Below, in pieces: positions 17,695-25,695 of a stretch of 52,198 nt of DNA. The DNA comes from Anaerolineae bacterium. GTDB lineage: Bacteria; Chloroflexota; Anaerolineae; UBA4142; SHND01. Position 1 is the stretch's first letter; each line of letters starts with the position of its first letter. A program made the position numbers and the translations under genes. The notes beneath the pieces are model-generated. The model made no database searches. It was not told the DNA's origin and saw only the letters and a program-made list of their open reading frames with translations. The stretch covers positions 1-52,198 of the forward strand of contig JAJVIA010000093.1 of NCBI GenBank assembly GCA_022072245.1, written 5' to 3'.

Positions 17695-17763
17695 ATAGGC
17701 AATTTCGCCTACCCGGAAATACGCCACGCGGCTCTCCAATCCAAATGGGAACCTGTCTACAAT
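17695..17763 (+). promoter_or_regulatory. Regulon promoter upstream of the CPC...CDC protein
   Basis: ATAGGCAATTTCGCCTAC (17695-17712) is followed after exactly 45 bp by TACAAT (17758-17763). The second site over the -35 region reads ATACGC-N6-GCTCTC, whose left half matches the main palindrome. No TTGACA-type -35 is present. Confidence 0.75.
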
Positions 17764-17791
17764 GGAGAACATCCAATAAAAGAGGCGTTCC

Positions 17792-18145
17792 ATGACCACA
17801 CTTTCCTTCCTGATTGTTGACTTACCCTGCGATATGGCTTTGCAGACGGCGAAGAAAAAATTATCGCAGAATGGATTGCGGGCTTTGCAAACTTTTGATC
17901 TGCACACAGCGCGACATATCCAGCAGGATTGTCCCTGCCCAAATCACGGCACAACAGAATGCGACTGCCAGATGGTCGTCCTGATGATCTATGGGGAGTC
18001 TGCTGAACCTGCCACCTTGATCCTGCATGGAAGTGACGGACAAACGCGCTTCTCCATTGCGGATGACCCATCCCAACGGGCGGACAGAAAACTGGTTGCC
18101 TCCATCAAAGAAGCATTGGATATCAAGGCGGTAGTATCTGTCTGA
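17792..18145 (+). CDS. Small cytosolic protein with Cys/His cluster
   Basis: A 117-residue protein without signal peptide or membrane segment. The centre contains CPCPNHGTTECDC (C47, C49, H52, C57, C59), a likely metal-binding cluster between a helix (MALQTAKKKLSQNGL) and a hydrophobic strand (MVVLMIYG). The helix-strand layout recalls DUF302-like alpha/beta proteins, but the match is by eye only. It has its own copy of the shared promoter and lies just before the multicopper oxidase operon, so a copper-binding or sensing role is a reasonable guess. Confidence 0.7.
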   Translation: MTTLSFLIVDLPCDMALQTAKKKLSQNGLRALQTFDLHTARHIQQDCPCPNHGTTECDCQMVVLMIYGESAEPATLILHGSDGQTRFSIADDPSQRADRKLVASIKEALDIKAVVSV

Positions 18146-18152
18146 CATTCAC

Positions 18153-18221
18153 ATAGGCAATATTGCCTATATATTCCCGCGTCAAATTGCGCTGGATTGA
18201 TCAAGGGGAAATCCTTATATT
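18153..18221 (+). promoter_or_regulatory. Regulon promoter of the multicopper oxidase operon
   Basis: ATAGGCAATATTGCCTAT (18153-18170) is a perfect palindrome and the best copy in the window. TATATT at 18216-18221 follows after 45 bp. TTGCGCTGG at 18187-18195 is the second-site element, identical to the one before 36275 in eight of nine bases. Confidence 0.8.
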
Positions 18222-18254
18222 TAAGCGCTATTCCAACTTTGCAGAGGAACCATA

Positions 18255-19331
18255 ATGAAGAATATTTTATTTTTTACAATTACGAGTCTCGCTTTGATAT
18301 TGTCGGCTTGCGCGCCAGCCACAACCTCCAATGGGGACATGCCAATGAACAATGACAATTCAGGCATGGCGGATGGGACGCCCACCCCGGGCAGTATGAT
18401 GATGGACAACCCTGAAGCGGCTCATATGATGGAGCCGATCACTGCGCCAAACGTCCAGCCTGCCACCGAAACAGAAGGCGGACAGCCCCTGGATTACCGG
18501 CTGGAAGAAGGGGTCAAGGTCTTTGAGTTGACCACCAAGGCTGTTCAATGGGAAATCCTGGATGGTGTGACCGTCACAGCCTTCACGTATAACGGAACCG
18601 TGCCTGGACCGATGATCCGCGTGACCGAGGGGGATCAGGTGCGGGTGATCGTAAAGAACGAATTACCCGATCCAACCACGATCCACTGGCATGGAGTCGA
18701 AGTCCCCAATGCGATGGATGGCGTACCGGGTGTCACTCAGGACCCCATCGAATCTGGCGAGACGTTTACCTATGAATTCACCGCCAAGCCGGCAGGAACC
18801 TTTATGTATCACTCCCATTATGAAGGTGATGTGCAGGTGGGCGCGGGGCTTTATGCGCCATTCATTATTGACCCCAAGGAACCTCTTGCCAATCCACCCG
18901 CTGTGGATAAGACCCTGATGATCTCGGAATGGCGTATGACGGATGGAACGACCTATGCCGCCATGCCCATGAGTGGGATGGAACCCAATTACTTCACGAT
19001 CAACGGCAAATCCTTCCCTGCCACCGAAACCATCACCGTCAAGAAAGGGGATCTGGTGCGGCTACGCTTCATTGCTATTGGTCAGTTCATACACCCTATG
19101 CATCTGCATGGTGTGCCCTTCAAGATCGTGGCGACGGATGGGCATCCTGTCCCCGAGGCAGCGCAGTTGACCAAGGACACGGTCAGCGTTGCTCCGGGTG
19201 AACGCTACGACATCGAGTTCGTCGCCACAGAGACCGGGCAATGGATGTTGCACTGTCACATCCTGCACCACACTACCAACGATAACGTCGAGCCGGGCGG
19301 CTTGATGTTGATGATCAACGTTGTTGACTAA
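18255..19331 (+). CDS. Two-domain multicopper oxidase lipoprotein
   Basis: A 358-residue exported lipoprotein (lipobox LSAC, Cys 19) with a Met/Asp-rich linker (residues 28-60) and two cupredoxin domains. Copper ligands are HWHG (H144, H146), HSH (H186, H188), HPMHLHG (H280, H283, H285) and HCHILHH (H333, C334, H335, H339). These cover the trinuclear and type-1 sites of multicopper oxidases; with only two domains, oligomerisation may be needed to build the trinuclear sites. Likely a cuprous or ferrous oxidase outside the membrane. It heads an operon of lipoprotein, DUF3105, DUF2085 and two-component genes. Confidence 0.9.
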   Translation: MKNILFFTITSLALILSACAPATTSNGDMPMNNDNSGMADGTPTPGSMMMDNPEAAHMMEPITAPNVQPATETEGGQPLDYRLEEGVKVFELTTKAVQWEILDGVTVTAFTYNGTVPGPMIRVTEGDQVRVIVKNELPDPTTIHWHGVEVPNAMDGVPGVTQDPIESGETFTYEFTAKPAGTFMYHSHYEGDVQVGAGLYAPFIIDPKEPLANPPAVDKTLMISEWRMTDGTTYAAMPMSGMEPNYFTINGKSFPATETITVKKGDLVRLRFIAIGQFIHPMHLHGVPFKIVATDGHPVPEAAQLTKDTVSVAPGERYDIEFVATETGQWMLHCHILHHTTNDNVEPGGLMLMINVVD

Positions 19332-19355
19332 AAATACTCAAGGAGAGAGTAAAAC

Positions 19356-19757
19356 ATGAGAAGGATGTTCTTTATCAGTATGTACTTTGTATTGGCGGCT
19401 GTATTGGCGGCTTGCGGTGGATCTGCACAGCCTGCCGCGCCGGTCGAGTCAGGATCGTCGAATCTGGTAAATATCCAGGTGGAGACCAATCCCAATCCTG
19501 CCATGATGGGCGACATGGAATTGATCCTGACCATCACGGATGGAGACGGCAAGCCCATCGAGGGCGCAACAGTGGATGTCTCTGCCGATCATACGGACAT
19601 GACCGGCATGGGGATGAGCGGTCTTGCCACCGAGCAGGGTGGAGGGCACTATTCCATCAATGCCAATTTCAGCATGAGCGGCAACTGGAAAATAACCGTG
19701 TATGTCCGCAAGGATGGTCTGGATTACAAGGAAGATATCGAGTTCAAGGTGCAATAA
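19356..19757 (+). CDS. YtkA-like lipoprotein
   Basis: A 133-residue lipoprotein (lipobox LAAC, Cys 20) whose body is an immunoglobulin-like domain of the YtkA/FixH kind. NPNPAMMGDMELILTITDGD is followed by Met-rich DMTGMGMSG and a C-terminal YSINANFSMSGNWKITVYV. Such domains occur beside copper oxidases and often carry exposed Met residues that may bind Cu(I). It lies 24 bp after the oxidase gene with an AGGAGAG site. Confidence 0.82.
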   Translation: MRRMFFISMYFVLAAVLAACGGSAQPAAPVESGSSNLVNIQVETNPNPAMMGDMELILTITDGDGKPIEGATVDVSADHTDMTGMGMSGLATEQGGGHYSINANFSMSGNWKITVYVRKDGLDYKEDIEFKVQ

Positions 19758-19820
19758 TGAGCCATCGGAAGCAGGTGTCACTCCATGTGGCATCTGCTTT
19801 CCAGCCGGCAGGGTTAATTC

Positions 19821-20399
19821 ATGAACAACAAACAAAGACGACAACACATTCAACAAAGAAACAAAAAACAAAAACTGGTTTCAGGGATCATCTGGGGCGG
19901 AATTGGACTCGCTGTATTGGCGATCCTTGGCGTCATGGTCTGGCAGGGAATCAAACCGGCGGCAGGCGATGCTGTTCCGATCATGAAGAGCGATCCGCAT
20001 CTTCCCACCGACTCTGACCCAGGACAATATAATTCCGATCCGCCAACGTCCGGATTACATTATGCAACCGAAGCACAGGCGGGATTTTTTGATGAGAATA
20101 TCTATACGTATCCTGCTGGTTATCTTGTCCATAACCTGGAACACGGATATGTGATCTTCTGGTACAACTGCGACTTGTTGAATGAGACGGGATGCGCGGA
20201 ATTGGAATCACAGATCCGCACGGTCATGGATGACCTCGGTGGCGTGAAACTGATTGCGTATCCTTGGAATTCCCTTGATGCCCCCGTTGCCATGACCTCG
20301 TGGGGGCGGATACAAAAGTTCGAGAGCTTCGACGCTGAACAAGCGAAAGCCTTCTATCGCGCCAATCTTAATCGCGCGCCCGAGCCAAACGCTCCTTAA
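19821..20399 (+). CDS. DUF3105 membrane-anchored protein
   Basis: A 192-residue protein with a basic cytosolic N-terminus, one membrane helix (about residues 20-43) and an external domain. The domain has the DUF3105 marks YNSDPPTSGLHY and LVHNLEHGYVIFWY, with conserved His residues that could bind metal. Function is unknown. DUF3105 proteins are often found near copper or disulphide genes in Actinobacteria and Chloroflexota. It sits inside the oxidase operon, 8 bp before the DUF2085 gene. Confidence 0.85.
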   Translation: MNNKQRRQHIQQRNKKQKLVSGIIWGGIGLAVLAILGVMVWQGIKPAAGDAVPIMKSDPHLPTDSDPGQYNSDPPTSGLHYATEAQAGFFDENIYTYPAGYLVHNLEHGYVIFWYNCDLLNETGCAELESQIRTVMDDLGGVKLIAYPWNSLDAPVAMTSWGRIQKFESFDAEQAKAFYRANLNRAPEPNAP

Positions 20400-20407
20400 A
20401 GGAAAAA

Positions 20408-21178
20408 ATGTCCACCACCACCGCGAGCATTCATTCGAAACCAAGCATCTTCCACTGGATTAGTACACATTGGTTCGAGACTTTCCTGATCATCTATGGT
20501 TTGTGGGTGTTCGTTCCCTTTCTTGCACCGGTCTTTATGGAACTCGGTTGGACGGGCGCGGGAAAGGCGGTCTACTTCACTTACTCGTTCTTCTGTCATC
20601 AACTGCCGGAGCGTTCGTTCTTTTGGTTTGGCGAGAAGATCATGTACTCATTGAACGAAGTCCAGTCCGTGTGGCAAAACACAGACAACCCCATGATCCT
20701 GCGCCAATTCATCGGCAATCAATCGATGGGCTGGAAAGTGGCATGGTCTGATCGAATGATCTCATTTTATACAAGTGTCTGGCTGCTTGCGGCAATCTGG
20801 TATCCCTTTCGTCGAAGAATCAAGCCGTTGTCATGGTGGGGATTTGCGCTGCTCCTGCTCCCGCTTGTACTCGATGGCGGCACACATGCGATCAGCGATT
20901 TCGCCGGCATAGGGTTGGGGTTTCGTGATACAAATATATGGCTGGCTCTATTGACAAATCATGCCTTCCCTGCGACGTTTTATGCAGGCGACGCGCTCGG
21001 TTCATTCAATTCCATCATGCGCTTCATCACCGGAATTTTGGCAGGACTGGGTATCGTCTGGCTGGCATTCCCGTACATCCATCAAACGCAGGCTTATAAT
21101 CAACAACTGGACGAACTAAACTATGCCAAAGTCATCGAGCAAATCAAAACCCAAAATACGCATTCTACTGGCGGATGA
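20408..21178 (+). CDS. DUF2085 membrane protein
   Basis: A 256-residue protein with about five membrane helices. The family signature FFCHQLPERSFF (C63, H64) ends the first extracellular loop, and LDGGTHAISD follows a later helix. The conserved Cys-His-Gln suggests metal or redox chemistry at the membrane surface, but no activity is established to my knowledge. The 3' end overlaps the response regulator gene by 56 bp, an unusually long overlap that implies tight coupling to the regulator. Confidence 0.85.
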   Translation: MSTTTASIHSKPSIFHWISTHWFETFLIIYGLWVFVPFLAPVFMELGWTGAGKAVYFTYSFFCHQLPERSFFWFGEKIMYSLNEVQSVWQNTDNPMILRQFIGNQSMGWKVAWSDRMISFYTSVWLLAAIWYPFRRRIKPLSWWGFALLLLPLVLDGGTHAISDFAGIGLGFRDTNIWLALLTNHAFPATFYAGDALGSFNSIMRFITGILAGLGIVWLAFPYIHQTQAYNQQLDELNYAKVIEQIKTQNTHSTGG

Positions 21179-21812
21179 TCATCACATCGTCCGCGCGGGG
21201 GTGAGGCAACTGCTGGAAAGCGCCTCCGATCTCCAGGTTATTGCGGAGGCGGGGGACGGTGAAGAAGCACAAACGCTTATCCAGAAACATAAACCAGATG
21301 TCGCCGTGCTCGACATCCAAATGCCAAAAGCAAGCGGGATCGAGGTAACACGTTGGGTGCGTTCGCAATTTCCCGAAGTGGGTGTTCTGATTTTGACCGC
21401 GTATGATGATGACCCGTATGTGATGGCAGTCCTGCAGGCAGGCGCCAATGGCTATGTTCTTAAGACCGGGCAGGCGGATGAATTGATTCAGGCAGTGCGG
21501 GATGTCCACGAGGGCAAGTCTGCGCTGGCAGCCAGCATCACACGCAAGTTGATGTCTAATATTTTCAAAGGCCCTGAAAAGAAAATCGTTGAGCCGTTGA
21601 CCGACCGTGAACTCGATGTACTGCGCCTTGCTGCGAAGGGCTTCACGAATAAATCCATCGGCGTTCAACTTACCATCAGCGACCGCACGGTACAGGGGCA
21701 TCTCGCGCACATCTTCGCCAAACTGCAAGCCAACAGCCGCACGGAGGCGGTCATGCGCGGTGTTTCCCTGGGATTGATCTCACAGAGTTCAGGCAACATC
21801 TCCGAAGAATGA
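21123..21812 (+). CDS. NarL/FixJ-family response regulator
   Basis: A 229-residue regulator. The receiver domain starts IRILLADDHHIVRAGVRQLL, with phosphoacceptor D64 in VAVLDIQMP. The C-terminal LuxR-type helix-turn-helix is LTDRELDVLRLAAKGFTNKSI with SDRTVQGHLAHIFAKL. NarL-type regulators bind inverted repeats as dimers, which suits the 18-bp palindromes of this region. It is encoded inside an operon headed by the strongest of those palindromes. It is therefore the best local candidate for the regulon's activator, though this is not shown. The histidine kinase follows with a 4-bp overlap. Confidence 0.93.
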   Translation: MPKSSSKSKPKIRILLADDHHIVRAGVRQLLESASDLQVIAEAGDGEEAQTLIQKHKPDVAVLDIQMPKASGIEVTRWVRSQFPEVGVLILTAYDDDPYVMAVLQAGANGYVLKTGQADELIQAVRDVHEGKSALAASITRKLMSNIFKGPEKKIVEPLTDRELDVLRLAAKGFTNKSIGVQLTISDRTVQGHLAHIFAKLQANSRTEAVMRGVSLGLISQSSGNISEE

Positions 21813-23503
21813 AAAGATTTCTGCCGGGCTGGCGAGGTATTACACAACTCTTTGCTGTAACCGTTCTTCCGCTTACGTTATTGCTGTTAATCATTGCATT
21901 TGGCGGCGTCAACATGCACCAACAGGACATGCGCGCGCTTGTCGGGGAACGTGATGAGCGTGCCGTGCAGTCCGCCGCCGCAGCACTGCAATCTGAACTG
22001 CATCACCGCATGGCAACCATCACCAGTATGGCGGTGCTGGCATCCAAGGATATCTCCTTTAATGATATATTCGCCACCACCAATGATCTGGCAAAGGATT
22101 TCAATGGGGAGGTTGCCTTTCTGAACTCGGACGGACACTTGATCGAAAAAACCGGGAATGACAGATTTTGGGGATGGGTATCGCAAAATCCCAACTTGAT
22201 CAAACTCGCTTCCTCCTCCGACCTCAAACCTGTTTTTTCCGACCCCGTCATTGATCCCCACTCCAATCACCTTTTTGTCGTCATCTCAGCCTATTCTGAA
22301 ACCCGCAATGTAATCGTCGCCGGCGCATTTTCACCCGAGGCGCTGGCTTCCGAGACCCTGACGCCCACCTATCCAGCGGGCAGTCATGTGACCATCTATT
22401 TGCTGGATAATTCCCGCCGCTTGCTCTTCGTCAGCGGGGCGCTTGAGCAGGAAAGCCTGGAGGCAGATCATCCAGGGGTGATGGAAGCTCTAAGTGGAAA
22501 GAGCGGCGTGCTCTATGTGAAGAAGGATGAGACCGAACATGTGGTTGCCTACAGCCCGATTGAGGCGGTCGGCTGGGCGTTGATCACAGAGGAGGAATGG
22601 GAAATGGTAATCAGTCCCTCCCTGCAATTGACCCAGATGGCTCCGTTAGTAATGGTGCCCGCCTTCATCCTGGCATTGATCGCCATCTGGTTCGGCGCCA
22701 AACAGATCGTCCAGCCCTTGCAGAAACTTGAGTCCAAGGCGGCTGCGCTGGCATGGGGAGATTTTGAAGCCATCAAGGAACCGGTTGGGGGGATATTGGA
22801 GGTCCAGCATCTACAACAGGAGTTGACAGAAATGTCCCGCAAGGTGCAGGCAGCACAGGAGGGATTGCACGATTATATCGGTGCGATCACCTACGCACAG
22901 GAAGAGGAACGCGCCCGTCTGGCGCGTGAACTGCATGATGACACCATTCAAGCCGTGATTGCCTTGAAACAACGAGTGCAACTCGCGCAAAAATTGATTA
23001 AGGACCAGAACGGAAGGCAATCGCTCAAGGAATTGGAGACGCTCGCCGAACAGACAATAGAGAACCTTCGGCGCTTGACGCGGGCGTTGCGTCCCATTTA
23101 TCTTGAAGACCTGGGTCTGGTCACCGCGCTGGAAATGTTGGCACGGGAAATAATGCAGAACAATCAACTGGTTGTGGACTTTCAAAAAACGGGAAGTGAA
23201 CGCCGTCTCGCGCGTGAAGTAGAGTTATCGTTGTATCGCATCGCACAGGAGGCGCTCACTAATGTGGCCAAGCATTCCAAGGCGACCCATGCCGACCTGA
23301 CCATCGGATTTGATAATTCAGAAATTTCATTGGTGGTCACGGATAACGGCAACGGATTTATTGCTCCGAACAGCCCCACGGAATTTGCTCCCAATGGGCA
23401 CTTTGGACTACTGGGCATCCACGAACGCGCTGACTTGATCGGAGCGCGGCTTGATATCGAATCCACTATGGGAAAGGGAACCAGGTTGAAAGTCCGATTG
23501 TGA
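21809..23503 (+). CDS. NarL-type sensor histidine kinase (HisKA_3)
   Basis: A 564-residue membrane kinase. The first helix is near residues 12-34. An external sensor domain of about 240 residues (PAS/Cache-like by length) follows, then a second helix (about 275-297) and a HAMP region. The phosphoacceptor helix is EEERARLARELHDDTIQAV (H376), and the HATPase domain ends SLVVTDNGNGFI ... GHFGLLGIHERADLIGARL. The sensor domain is not Cys/Met-rich, so the signal cannot be guessed from sequence. Coupled to the response regulator by an ATGA overlap. The stop lies 13 bp before the next regulon palindrome. Confidence 0.93.
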   Translation: MKRFLPGWRGITQLFAVTVLPLTLLLLIIAFGGVNMHQQDMRALVGERDERAVQSAAAALQSELHHRMATITSMAVLASKDISFNDIFATTNDLAKDFNGEVAFLNSDGHLIEKTGNDRFWGWVSQNPNLIKLASSSDLKPVFSDPVIDPHSNHLFVVISAYSETRNVIVAGAFSPEALASETLTPTYPAGSHVTIYLLDNSRRLLFVSGALEQESLEADHPGVMEALSGKSGVLYVKKDETEHVVAYSPIEAVGWALITEEEWEMVISPSLQLTQMAPLVMVPAFILALIAIWFGAKQIVQPLQKLESKAAALAWGDFEAIKEPVGGILEVQHLQQELTEMSRKVQAAQEGLHDYIGAITYAQEEERARLARELHDDTIQAVIALKQRVQLAQKLIKDQNGRQSLKELETLAEQTIENLRRLTRALRPIYLEDLGLVTALEMLAREIMQNNQLVVDFQKTGSERRLAREVELSLYRIAQEALTNVAKHSKATHADLTIGFDNSEISLVVTDNGNGFIAPNSPTEFAPNGHFGLLGIHERADLIGARLDIESTMGKGTRLKVRL

Positions 23504-23516
23504 AGCGCTTTAAGTC

Positions 23517-23585
23517 ATAAGCCATTTTGCTTATTTACTTCCCCGCCATCCTGCGCTCATGCAGGGGCGGGGTTTTGCGTATCAT
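23517..23585 (+). promoter_or_regulatory. Regulon promoter of the permuted ccdA
   Basis: ATAAGCCATTTTGCTTAT (23517-23534), then 45 bp, then TATCAT (23580-23585). Second-site element CCGCCATCCTGCGCT (23543-23557). The predicted start site near 23592 excludes the open-frame start codons at 23527 and 23584 and points to ATG 23617. Confidence 0.75.
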
Positions 23586-23616
23586 GGAGTCAAATCCTTA
23601 TCGAATAGGCAGACTT

Positions 23617-24378
23617 ATGACTTCTGAAACCGTCGGCACGCAATTCCCAACCCAAACAGAAAGATTGAAAATATTTCTACATGCGCTCCTCTTCGTGCTA
23701 GGCTTCTCGTTGGTCTTTGTGATCGGCTGGGGCGGTTCGGTGACGGCGCTGGGTCAGTTATTTGGCGCGTATAAACAGGTCATCGCGCAAATTGGCGGGG
23801 TGGTCGTCATCATGTTCGGTTTGGCAACCCTGGAAGTGATCCGTATTCCGTGGTTTTATGCCGATACACGCGCCCAATACTCGGGTCAACGTGGAACGTA
23901 TGGCGGTTCAGCGTTGATGGGCATTTTCTTCGCCGCAGGCTGGAGTCCGTGTATTGGCGCGACACTCGGTGCGATCCTGACAATGGGTCTCAGCCAGCAA
24001 ACGGTGGGACAGGCAATGTGGCTGTCTTCAGGTTATTCGCTTGGGTTGGGCATTCCATTCCTCGCGATGGCAGTTGGACTGGAACGTGCTTCCGGCTGGC
24101 TCAAGCGCGTGCGCCCCTATCAAAAATATTTCAAGATCGCAAGCGGTGTTTTCATCATTGCGATAGGTGTTTTACTGTTTACGAACACCATGAGCCTGAT
24201 CGCGATCTGGGCATTCAAGAATGGTTACTTCATCGAGTCATTCACCACCTATGCGGCTGCGCCCACCTATATCACAGCCATCGTCGCAGGGTTGTTGTCT
24301 TTTCTTTCGCCTTGTGTGCTTCCACTTGTGCCTGCGTATCTCGGTTATCTAAGCGGACATACGATTCAAAAGACGTGA
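23617..24378 (+). CDS. ccdA: CcdA-like thiol:disulphide transporter with permuted helix order
   Basis: A 253-residue membrane protein of the CcdA/DsbD family, which moves reducing equivalents across the membrane. In ordinary CcdA the first helix carries SPCVLPLVPAYLGYLSG. Here the protein starts at what is normally helix 2 (HALLFVLGFSLVFVIG) and continues through IRIPWFY and WSPCIGATLGAIL. It ends with GLLSFLSPCVLPLVPAYLG, followed by only about a dozen residues. Both redox Cys are present, but the first helix has moved to the C-terminus. The start at 23617 is set by the upstream promoter. It is followed after 3 bp by a rhodanese lipoprotein. Confidence 0.85.
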   Translation: MTSETVGTQFPTQTERLKIFLHALLFVLGFSLVFVIGWGGSVTALGQLFGAYKQVIAQIGGVVVIMFGLATLEVIRIPWFYADTRAQYSGQRGTYGGSALMGIFFAAGWSPCIGATLGAILTMGLSQQTVGQAMWLSSGYSLGLGIPFLAMAVGLERASGWLKRVRPYQKYFKIASGVFIIAIGVLLFTNTMSLIAIWAFKNGYFIESFTTYAAAPTYITAIVAGLLSFLSPCVLPLVPAYLGYLSGHTIQKT

Positions 24379-24381
24379 TTT

Positions 24382-24795
24382 ATGAAAACATTGATATGCA
24401 TATTATTGTCCGCTCTTATGCTGACGGCTTGCCAATCCAAAACTGTGGCGGGCGAGACCGTCAGCGTAACAGGTGGTTCCTATCAGAATATTACGCCCCA
24501 TGAATTAAATACGATGTTGGAAGCCAAGGACTTCGTCTTCGTTAATGTGCATATCCCTTTTGCAGGGACCATTTCAAACACGGACTTGTCCATCCCGTAT
24601 GATCAGATCAGCACTTCTGAATATCTGAACCAACTCCCTACAGATAAGAATGCAAAGATTGTTTTGTATTGCCGAAGTGGGCGCATGAGCGAAATCGCGG
24701 CGACTGAGCTTGTATCACTGGGATATACCAATATCTGGAATCTGACCGGCGGCATGGTGGAGTGGGAACAGGCAGGATTCAAGATAGAGAAATAG
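24382..24795 (+). CDS. Rhodanese-like lipoprotein
   Basis: A 137-residue lipoprotein (lipobox LTAC, Cys 17) with a single rhodanese domain. The active-site loop is LYCRSGRMS (C97), after FVFVNVHIPFAGT, where most rhodaneses have D-R-x-x-x-E-x-x-x-G-H-I; the Asp is Asn here. The C-terminal GYTNIWNLTGGMVEWEQAG is typical. It probably handles sulphane sulphur or thiols outside the membrane and may take electrons from the upstream CcdA. The TAG stop is 2 bp before the next regulon palindrome. Confidence 0.9.
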   Translation: MKTLICILLSALMLTACQSKTVAGETVSVTGGSYQNITPHELNTMLEAKDFVFVNVHIPFAGTISNTDLSIPYDQISTSEYLNQLPTDKNAKIVLYCRSGRMSEIAATELVSLGYTNIWNLTGGMVEWEQAGFKIEK

Positions 24796-24796
24796 G

Positions 24797-24865
24797 ATAG
24801 GCAGAATTGCCTATAAGGCTTTGGGTAATATGGCTCTCATTGAGATTGTCTTTTGATGTGATAAT
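24797..24865 (+). promoter_or_regulatory. Regulon promoter of the YHS/secreted protein pair
   Basis: ATAGGCAGAATTGCCTAT (24797-24814) is followed after 45 bp by GATAAT (24860-24865). Second-site element GGCTCTC at 24832-24838. The gene starts at 24893 after AAAGGAG. Confidence 0.75.
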
Positions 24866-24892
24866 CAAATCCAACCAAAGGAGATAAGATCT

Positions 24893-25078
24893 ATGACAGC
24901 TACAGTACATGATCCCGTTTGCCACATGGATATTGATCCCGCCACTGCCGCCGGCACGTCTGAATACAAAGGGCAGACGTATTATTTCTGCTCGCTCGGA
25001 TGCAAGAAGGCTTTTGACAAGGAGCCTGAAAAATATCTCAGCAAACCAGCCGAGAGCGAGCACCATCACCAACACTAA
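24893..25078 (+). CDS. YHS-domain protein with His-rich tail
   Basis: A 61-residue single YHS domain: HDPVCHMDIDPATAAG, then GQTYYFCSLGCKKAFDKEP, ending in EHHHQH. Three conserved Cys and the C-terminal His cluster suggest copper or zinc binding in the cytosol. It is probably a metallochaperone or buffer for the CopA ATPase, whose own N-terminus is a YHS domain. It has its own regulon promoter and a strong AAGGAG site, and is followed 11 bp later by a secreted protein gene. Confidence 0.88.
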   Translation: MTATVHDPVCHMDIDPATAAGTSEYKGQTYYFCSLGCKKAFDKEPEKYLSKPAESEHHHQH

Positions 25079-25089
25079 AGGAGAATAGA

Positions 25090-25347
25090 ATGTTCAAGAG
25101 ACTTGCATTTGCATTTTTACTGGTTGTGGTTCTCTCTCAATTCGCAGTTTCCGCTGCGTATGCGATGGGCGAACCAAGCGGCGACTGTGCCCCAGGCTTT
25201 ACACTCGAAATGGCGATGGAACACGACAATCACCACCACAAGCATGTAGGCACGGATGCCGATCAGAATGGCGATGGTTACATTTGTATGAAACCTGTGA
25301 CGCCTGATGGGAAAATCCACGTTCATGTGGACAACAATGTACAGTAA
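25090..25347 (+). CDS. Small secreted His-rich protein with Ca-loop-like motif
   Basis: An 85-residue exported protein (signal peptide to about residue 25, VSAAYA-type cleavage). The mature part has HDNHHHKH followed by DADQNGDGYICMK, an EF-hand/Excalibur-like Asp loop, and ends KIHVHVDNN. The His clusters probably bind metal outside the cell. Family not recognised. Second gene of the 24893 operon, with AAAGGAG before its start and a strong terminator after it. Confidence 0.75.
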   Translation: MFKRLAFAFLLVVVLSQFAVSAAYAMGEPSGDCAPGFTLEMAMEHDNHHHKHVGTDADQNGDGYICMKPVTPDGKIHVHVDNNVQ

Positions 25348-25374
25348 ATATTAATATTTAGCCGAGTTCGCCAC

Positions 25375-25411
25375 GGAATGACCAGATTGAGCGGGTCATT
25401 CCTTTTTTTTT
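25375..25411 (+). terminator. Rho-independent terminator
   Basis: GGAATGACC (25375-25383) pairs with GGTCATTCC (25394-25402) and is followed by a run of nine T. It ends the YHS/secreted protein operon. Confidence 0.93.
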
Positions 25412-25509
25412 CAGGTAATGTGCCTTGAAATTTTCACAGACTCTTTGTCGAACATTTACACATTCTTTAATCACGTCTGTTATTGTTGAATCATCGAAAG
25501 GAGTACGTT

Positions 25510-25683
25510 ATGTTTCTCATGTGGATCATCCCTCTGGTACTGATCGGCTTGGTGGTTTACGGTCTGTCGGGCAACAATCCTGCCAGGGCATTCCAATCTG
25601 CTTCAAATCGCACCTGCCCGCAATGCAATCAGGCGATGCAACACGATTGGAAAAACTGCCCGCATTGCGGACAGACTTTATGA
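25510..25683 (+). CDS. Membrane-anchored zinc-ribbon protein
   Basis: A 57-residue protein: one N-terminal helix (MFLMWIIPLVLIGLVVYGLSG), then a zinc ribbon CPQCNQAM...CPHCGQTL. ATG at 25510 is chosen for its AAAGGAG site; an upstream in-frame ATG lacks one. The promoter is not of the shared palindrome type, or only a degenerate half is present near 25411-25427. The next gene, 12 bp on, encodes a larger protein with the same ribbon. Confidence 0.75.
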   Translation: MFLMWIIPLVLIGLVVYGLSGNNPARAFQSASNRTCPQCNQAMQHDWKNCPHCGQTL

Positions 25684-25695
25684 AAGGAAATCGAA

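Noticed and set aside
25411-25427. Degenerate palindrome before the zinc-ribbon pair at 25510
   Set aside because: CAGGTAATGTGCCTTG has the wrong half-site spacing and no -10 at the expected distance.
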